This document shows positions 14,994 through 19,926 of a stretch of DNA of 19,926 nt, piece by piece. Position 1 is the stretch's first letter; every line of letters begins with the position of its first letter. The stretch lies in the NCBI GenBank assembly GCA_031253365.1, contig JAIRWE010000076.1, forward strand, positions 1-19,926, read 5' to 3'. This DNA is from Oscillospiraceae bacterium. GTDB taxonomy: Bacteria > Bacillota > Clostridia > Oscillospirales > Ruminococcaceae. The notes under the pieces are model-generated. The model did no database searches and was not told where the DNA came from. It saw nothing but the letters and a program-made list of their open reading frames with translations. The translations under genes were made by a program, and so were the position numbers.

Positions 14994-16028
14994 CTAAAAC
15001 GTGAATTTCGCCGAACCGACGACCGCGAGGAGGGTTGCCGCCGCGCCGAACGCGGCGGCGAGCAATGAAAAGACAAGCACTATCTTAGTTTCTTTCCAAC
15101 CTCTTAATTCAAAACTGTGGTGGATGGGCGTCATTTTGAACAGCCGCTTCCCGCCCGTAATTTTGAAGTACGTCGTTTGAATGAGTACGGTCAGCGCCTC
15201 CCATATATAAACCGCCGCCGCGATTACCATAACGACTTCGCATTTCGCGCCCAGACCCAAGGCGCAGACCACTCCGCCGAGGAACATCGAACCCGTGTCG
15301 CCCATAAATATCTTCGCCGGGTGAAAGTTCCACACGAGGAAGCCGACACACCCGCCCGCCGTCGCCGCCGCCATTATTCCCAACTCGCTTAATTCCAACG
15401 CGCCGCATATAACGACGAACGCCGCGCAGTACACGAAAGTCACCGACGAGCATAATCCGTCCAGTCCGTCGGTCAAATTAACGGCATTTACGATGTAAAT
15501 CGTTCCGAGACCCATTACGGCGTAATAAAAATACCACAAATCAATCTGCCCCAGCAAAGGGAAATCCACGACCGTGCGCGTGTCGCCCGCGATTATTCGC
15601 GAGGCGAAGTAAGCCGTGACGATTAACGCCTGTATGGTCAGCTTTTGCTTCACCGTAAGCCCTTCGTTCCGCTTCTTTTTGACTTTGACCAAATCGTCCG
15701 TAAATCCCATGAAAGCGAAACACGCCGCCATTATAAATCCGGAAACCGCGTTGAAGAAATTCAGTTTCCCGTAAGAAGTGAAGTCTATCCCCCCGTTTTG
15801 CCAAAGCATGAACATCCCGACGGAAAACGCGGCGAGCGTTCCGATAATGAACATAAACCCGCCCATTGTGGGGATACCCTGTTTCTTCTCCTTGTGCCAG
15901 GCGGGACCTATATCAAGGATTGTCTGTCCGAATTTGAGCCGCTTTAAGGCCGGAATCAACGGAAAGCCCATCGTCGCGGTCACCGTCACGGCGATTGCCG
16001 CCGTAACCGCGCCTTCCCACACATTCAA
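14994..16028 (-). CDS. mraY: Phospho-N-acetylmuramoyl-pentapeptide transferase MraY
   Basis: About 344 residues, a polytopic membrane enzyme that joins UDP-MurNAc-pentapeptide to undecaprenyl phosphate to make lipid I. Motifs: GPAWHKEKKQGIPTMGG in the N-terminal part, GFTDDLVKVKKKRNEGLT (the DDxxK-type acidic pair), NAVNLTDGLDGL, FMGDTGSMFLGG and near the C-terminus HHSFELRGWKE. The upstream frame is open into murE, but family alignment starts at WEGAV. I place the start at TTG 16028, which shares bases with the murE stop (TTGA) and has GGGGG 7 bases upstream. GTG 16022 is the alternative. There is no room for murF between murE and mraY, unlike the commonest gene order. Confidence 0.95.
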   Translation of the reverse strand: MNVWEGAVTAAIAVTVTATMGFPLIPALKRLKFGQTILDIGPAWHKEKKQGIPTMGGFMFIIGTLAAFSVGMFMLWQNGGIDFTSYGKLNFFNAVSGFIMAACFAFMGFTDDLVKVKKKRNEGLTVKQKLTIQALIVTAYFASRIIAGDTRTVVDFPLLGQIDLWYFYYAVMGLGTIYIVNAVNLTDGLDGLCSSVTFVYCAAFVVICGALELSELGIMAAATAGGCVGFLVWNFHPAKIFMGDTGSMFLGGVVCALGLGAKCEVVMVIAAAVYIWEALTVLIQTTYFKITGGKRLFKMTPIHHSFELRGWKETKIVLVFSLLAAAFGAAATLLAVVGSAKFTF

Positions 16029-17470
16029 CCCGTTACCCCCATAATGGTTTTCACGATTGCCTCTTCGTCGAAAGGTCTGTACTCGTCCCCGACGACCTGA
16101 TAGGTTTCGTGTCCTTTGCCGCACAAAACGACGATATCGTCCTTACAGGCTTCCCCCAACGCGAATTTAATCGCCTCTTCCCTGTCAACAAACGTTCTGT
16201 AAGGGGTCGCCGAACTCAGGCAGCCCGACTCCACACCGGCGATAATCGCCGACGGTTCCTCAAAGCGCGGGTTGTCGGACGTGATTACCAGAAAATCCGC
16301 CAATTCCGCCGCACGCGTACCCATACCCGGGCGCTTTTCCGCGTCGCGTTCCCCCGCCGCCCCGAAAAGGCAGATTATTCTCTTTTTCGCGTATTCCCTC
16401 ACACAGGTGAGGAATTTTTCCAAGGCGTCCTCGGTGTGCGCGTAATCGCGAATCACCGTGAAATCGCCGTCGTATATTACCTCGCTCCTTCCGCGAACGC
16501 CGCCGCGTTTCCCCAAGGCGTCGGCACATTCCCCCGCTCCGTAACCCATTACGGAGCAGACGGCAATCGCGGCCGCGGAATTGACGGCGTTGAACAGCCC
16601 CGGCATATTAAACCTCACCGGAAACGACTTTTCCGCTTTTTTTTCCGTAAACCAATAAGAAACCCCTTTGCGGGACGTCTTTGTGTTCGCGGCGTGGAAA
16701 TCGGCAAAAGGGCTTATACCGTATGTGTACGCGTTAATTCTTTCCTCGGACAATTCGTCCGCCAGCCGCCTGCCGTACTCGTCGTCAATATTGATTACGG
16801 CGTTTTCACACATTCCGAAAAGCGTTTTCTTCGCCTGATAATAGGCTTCCATGGTTTTATGCCAGTCCAAGTGGTCGCGCGTCAGGTTAGTGAAAACGCC
16901 GCACTTGAAATTTTCGTCGGCTATTCGGTGCTGCGCCAACGCCTGCGACGAGGTCTCCATAACGCAAAAATCCGCGCCGTTAAGCTTCATTTCGGCGAAA
17001 AGCCGATACAGTTTGTCTTGACGCGGCGTGGAAAGCCGCGACTCGTATGTTCGCGGACCGCACACGTCATAGCCGATGGTTCCGATAAGCCCGACTTTAT
17101 GCCCGAAACTTTCCAAAATAATCTTAATCAACCCCGCGACCGTGCTTTTACCGTTCGTTCCCGTAACCGCGATTAACTCCAACCTATCCGTCGGGTTCCC
17201 GAAAAATTTTTTCGCGCTTTCCGCGAAAGCCGCGCGCGCGTTCGGAACGCGCACCTGCCGCGTAAGACCCAAATCCCGTTCGGCGACGACCGCCGCCGCC
17301 CCCATTTCAAGCACCTGTCCGCAGGCTTCCTCTCCGTTGAAATTATCGCCTTTTATCGCGATAAAAAGGCTGCCGTCACGCACGTTCCTCGTATCGTCGG
17401 TGACATCGGTTATATCGAGATTTTCAAGCCCCGCCTCCTTCGCCGCGGGAAGAATATCGTGTAATTTCAA
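16025..17470 (-). CDS. murE: UDP-MurNAc-tripeptide ligase MurE, meso-diaminopimelate type
   Basis: About 481 residues from the chosen start. MurE adds the third amino acid to UDP-MurNAc-dipeptide in the cytoplasm. The ATP loop GTNGKST is at about residues 105-111, ETSSQALAQHR and NLTRDHLDWH follow, then DYAHTEDAL, and the substrate motif SDNPRFEEP (DNPR at about 400-403), which marks enzymes that add meso-diaminopimelate rather than lysine. GKGHETYQ is near the C-terminus. The TTPE seen in many MurE proteins reads STPR here. The frame is open further upstream to 17527, but GGAGG lies 7 bases before TTG 17470, so I take that TTG as the start (TTG 17473 is the alternative). It begins 34 bases after the PBP stop and overlaps mraY. 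Confidence 0.96.
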   Translation of the reverse strand: MKLHDILPAAKEAGLENLDITDVTDDTRNVRDGSLFIAIKGDNFNGEEACGQVLEMGAAAVVAERDLGLTRQVRVPNARAAFAESAKKFFGNPTDRLELIAVTGTNGKSTVAGLIKIILESFGHKVGLIGTIGYDVCGPRTYESRLSTPRQDKLYRLFAEMKLNGADFCVMETSSQALAQHRIADENFKCGVFTNLTRDHLDWHKTMEAYYQAKKTLFGMCENAVINIDDEYGRRLADELSEERINAYTYGISPFADFHAANTKTSRKGVSYWFTEKKAEKSFPVRFNMPGLFNAVNSAAAIAVCSVMGYGAGECADALGKRGGVRGRSEVIYDGDFTVIRDYAHTEDALEKFLTCVREYAKKRIICLFGAAGERDAEKRPGMGTRAAELADFLVITSDNPRFEEPSAIIAGVESGCLSSATPYRTFVDREEAIKFALGEACKDDIVVLCGKGHETYQVVGDEYRPFDEEAIVKTIMGVTG

Positions 17471-17504
17471 CAAGCAACCTCCGAAACGCGCGGCGTCGCG
17501 GGTA

Positions 17505-19805
17505 TCAGCCGCCGAACCCTTCGTCAACCGCGAAGCCCACTTCTATCACCGTTCCGGCGTTGACCGTAGTATGCGGGCTTGCGCTTTGATAGTACGCCTT
17601 GGCGTTTTCGTTGTCCACCGCCCCGCCCGAAAGCCTTATATTCAAGCCCGCCTCGCCGATTGCCCTGTTGGCTTCCGCCACGGTCATTCCGCGAACGTCG
17701 GGAACCGCGGCTTTGATATTTTCGCGCTCCTCAAGATAGACCACCACCGTGCCGCCCCTCGCTATGGGCTGCCCCGCCGCCGGAACGGTTTTGAGCGTTT
17801 TGTTACCGCTTCCGATAAAATCGGCGTTAAGCCCCTCCGTATTCAATTTTGTGGTAACTTCAATGGGCGAAAGCCCCGTCAGGTAAGGCGTAACGGTATC
17901 CATCGCCGCCTGTTCCTCCGCCGTGTACTGCGGATAAATCTCAAGATACCCGAAACATTCTTTGAAAACCGCCGATACGACGGGCGCCGCCACCGTGCTT
18001 CCGTAATAAGGCAAGCCGCCGGGATTAGGCTCGTCCACGATAACGAGAATGATAACCTGCGGATTATCCGCCGGGGCGAAAGCGCAAAACGACGCGACAT
18101 AACGCATTTCATCCTCGCCGTAATCGTCTATTTTCTGGCTCGTTCCGCTTTTTCCGCCTATTTTGTAACCGGATATATAAGCGTTGTTCCCGCCGTTGAA
18201 CCTTACCACTTCTTCAAGGATTTCGCGCATTTGCGCCGAGGTTTCCCCGCTTAAAACCTGCCGCTTCACCTGCGTTTCGTTTGATTTTACGATGTTCCCG
18301 TCTTTATCGACGATTTTTTCCACCACGTAGGGCGTAACCAAGTATCCCCCGTTGACGCAGGCGGCGTAAGCCGTAATCATCTGTATTGGCGTTATTTTGT
18401 TTGTCTGTCCGAACGACGACATGGCGAGTTCGACCTTGCCCATTCTGCCGCGCGGCATATAATAGGGCGCCTGTTCGGCGGGGAGGTCTATCCCCGTCCG
18501 TTCCGTGAACCCGAACGCCTCGAAATAATCGCAGAATTTTTCTTTCCCTAACCGGGCGCTTATATCAATAAAACCGGGGTTGCAGGATTTGGAAATGGCT
18601 TGAACAAGGTCAAGGGTTCCGTGTCCGTATGTCTGCCAACAGTTTATTTCCCTGTCCGCGACGGTCACTTTCCCCCCGCAAAAAAATTCGGAGTGAAGAC
18701 CGACGACCTTTTCTTCCAATGCGGCGGCGCAGGTGATTGTCTTGAATACCGAACCGGGATAGTATAACTCGGTAATCGCCTTGTTGCTCCACTGAAATTC
18801 CCACATTCTCGCCTCGACCAGCGCGATTTCCCGTTCTATTTCCTGCTCCGTTTCGTGGGTGAGGGTACCGTATTCAAGCATGGCCTCGCTTGTCAGCCGC
18901 AGGTAAAGTTCGTCAAGCTCGCTAAGGTTTTCCGCGCTCAAGCCCGTGGGGTTGTTCAAATCGTAACCGCCCGTCGTCGCCATCGCGAGAATGGCGCCGG
19001 TATTCGGATTCATCATTATTCCCGTGGCTCTGTTCGCGACATTGTGCTGTGAAATTATAATCTCAAGGTTTTTTTCCAGATAATGCTGTAAAACCGTGTC
19101 GACGGTCATATAGACGTCGTCTCCGTCAACCGCGTCGTGCAGGCTTTCAAACTCGCTGTCCACAGCCCTGCCGGAGCTGTCGTTAAGCGTTACGCGCCTG
19201 CCGTCCCTGCCTTGAAGATAGCTGTCATACGTCGCTTCGACGCCGTAAATCCCTTTGTTGTTGTAATCGGTGAAACCGATTATGTTCGACGCGAGGCTGT
19301 CGTTCGGATAATTGCGCGTGGAATCCTCTTCCAAATACACCGAATAATAGCTTATGCCTTTTTCTTCTTTTACGCGGTTGATTTCCTCGCGCTGTTCCTT
19401 GCTCACCTTCTTCTTGACTATTTCATAACGGCTTTCGGTATTTTCACAGATTTTAAGCAACTTGTCAAAATCAACCCCGAGTATGTCGGACAGCATACGG
19501 CATACGCTCTCCGCGTCGTCGTCGTTCAGCGCTATGTCATAAGGCGATATAACAGCCGTCCATACGGTGGTGCTTTTCGCGAGTATTTTCCCGTTCCTGT
19601 CGTAAATCGTCCCCCTGTTGGCGTTAATCACATAGCTGTTTATTTGCTGGTTGTTGGCCTTGGCGCGATAATACTCGGATTTGTTCACCGCCGTTTCAAA
19701 CAGATTATACCCGGTGTAAGCCGTAAACGCGATAAACGTCGGAAAAACCAACGCGAACAGCTTTATTTTTTCAATCCTTCCGGGCGTCTGCCGCGTCTGT
19801 TTCAT
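17505..19805 (-). CDS. spoVD: Class B penicillin-binding protein (SpoVD/FtsI type) with two PASTA domains
   Basis: 766 residues. A short cytoplasmic tail and one membrane helix (about 15-36) lead into the PBP dimerisation domain (ANRGTIYDRNGKILA, GIYGVEATYDSYLQG). The transpeptidase domain has SVFK with catalytic Ser352, SCN at 407-409 and KSGT at 552-555, so all three active-site motifs are intact. A segment at about 286-345, rich in Glu/Leu, sits just before the active-site serine and is longer than in Bacillus proteins. Two PASTA domains end the protein (about 640-692 and 699-758). It cross-links peptidoglycan at the septum, or the spore cortex if it is a true SpoVD, with the SEDS partner encoded three genes on. 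The ATG lies 8 bases after AGAGG. The first visible gene of the cluster; the ftsL, mraW and mraZ genes expected before it are not seen in the 121 bases remaining. Confidence 0.94.
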   Translation of the reverse strand: MKQTRQTPGRIEKIKLFALVFPTFIAFTAYTGYNLFETAVNKSEYYRAKANNQQINSYVINANRGTIYDRNGKILAKSTTVWTAVISPYDIALNDDDAESVCRMLSDILGVDFDKLLKICENTESRYEIVKKKVSKEQREEINRVKEEKGISYYSVYLEEDSTRNYPNDSLASNIIGFTDYNNKGIYGVEATYDSYLQGRDGRRVTLNDSSGRAVDSEFESLHDAVDGDDVYMTVDTVLQHYLEKNLEIIISQHNVANRATGIMMNPNTGAILAMATTGGYDLNNPTGLSAENLSELDELYLRLTSEAMLEYGTLTHETEQEIEREIALVEARMWEFQWSNKAITELYYPGSVFKTITCAAALEEKVVGLHSEFFCGGKVTVADREINCWQTYGHGTLDLVQAISKSCNPGFIDISARLGKEKFCDYFEAFGFTERTGIDLPAEQAPYYMPRGRMGKVELAMSSFGQTNKITPIQMITAYAACVNGGYLVTPYVVEKIVDKDGNIVKSNETQVKRQVLSGETSAQMREILEEVVRFNGGNNAYISGYKIGGKSGTSQKIDDYGEDEMRYVASFCAFAPADNPQVIILVIVDEPNPGGLPYYGSTVAAPVVSAVFKECFGYLEIYPQYTAEEQAAMDTVTPYLTGLSPIEVTTKLNTEGLNADFIGSGNKTLKTVPAAGQPIARGGTVVVYLEERENIKAAVPDVRGMTVAEANRAIGEAGLNIRLSGGAVDNENAKAYYQSASPHTTVNAGTVIEVGFAVDEGFGG

Positions 19806-19926
19806 TTATTAGACCTCTTGCGAAACTAAATTGTGGTGGATTTTTGTGTGGATTTTTCGTCAGACAAGGCAATTTTGACGATAATATCCGCGATATTTGA
19901 GGAAAAATTAACGCAGTATGACGGAA
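19806..19926. repeat. Non-coding edge with direct repeat and long imperfect palindrome (possible mobile-element end)
   Basis: No gene is recognised here. A 10-base direct repeat GTGGATTTTT occurs at 19836-19845 and 19848-19857. From about 19855 to the window edge an imperfect palindrome of roughly 34 bases per arm is centred on CGC at 19889-19891: AATATC pairs with GATATT, then A/T-rich stretches, then CGTCA-x-AC near 19858 with GT-x-TGACG near 19915-19924. The gene-proximal segment AGACCTCTTGCGAAAC (19811-19826) resembles termini I remember from IS5-type insertion sequences, and its complement supplies the ribosome site of the PBP gene. A mobile element or MITE-like repeat is possible but unproven. 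A short open frame on the minus strand covers part of it, so the tail of an upstream gene cannot be fully excluded. Confidence 0.45.

Noticed and set aside
16109..17176. 355-codon open frame on the plus strand opposite murE
   Set aside because: It lies wholly antisense to murE, is Arg-rich, and has no recognisable domain.
17076..18254. Long open frame on the plus strand (392 codons) spanning the murE start and the PBP 3' part
   Set aside because: It is antisense to two clearly recognised genes, has Arg/Phe-rich low-quality composition and no family resemblance; frames like this are expected opposite GC-skewed codons.

Overview
This window reads as chromosomal DNA of a Gram-positive-type bacterium of the class Clostridia (Bacillota). 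The support is a Rex redox repressor, a CotH-type kinase, a SpoVD-like PBP with two PASTA domains, a SpoVE-type SEDS protein, and a MurE carrying the DNPR motif of meso-diaminopimelate ligases. The protein style (acidic N-terminus on FtsZ, a long insertion before the PBP active site) suggests an uncultured Oscillospirales-like lineage. That placement is from memory of family sequences, not from a search. No rRNA, tRNA or CRISPR array was seen. The DNA is very compact: the longest gene-free stretch is about 140 bases.

Left part, plus strand, 1-6628: one probable operon rex (5' end outside the window) - cotH-like surface kinase - hybrid sensor histidine kinase - miaA - ankyrin-repeat protein. 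The first three genes overlap by 11 bases at each junction, so they are probably translationally coupled; miaA and the ankyrin gene overlap by 4 bases.

Right part, minus strand, 19805 down to 6634: a division and cell wall (dcw) cluster, spoVD/ftsI-like PBP - murE - mraY - ftsW/spoVE - murG - ftsQ/divIB, then ftsZ behind its own strong sigma-A-type promoter, followed by uvrA and cutA. MurE and MraY make the lipid-linked precursor, MurG completes lipid II, the FtsW-type glycosyltransferase and the PBP polymerise and cross-link it, FtsQ/DivIB belongs to the same divisome, and FtsZ forms the ring. murF, murD, murC, murB, ftsA and ftsL are not in the visible part of the cluster. The two operons meet tail to tail at about 6630 with only 5 bases between stop codons.

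The right edge (19806-19926), just upstream of the PBP gene, is not recognisably coding. It holds a direct repeat and half or more of a long imperfect palindrome, and its gene-proximal end resembles an insertion-sequence terminus. It is the best candidate for something unexplained here. Other points worth a look are the coupled CotH-like/histidine kinase pair, the unusual FtsZ C-terminus in a cluster without ftsA, the 27-base tandem repeats in ftsQ, and a perfect hairpin between ftsZ and uvrA.
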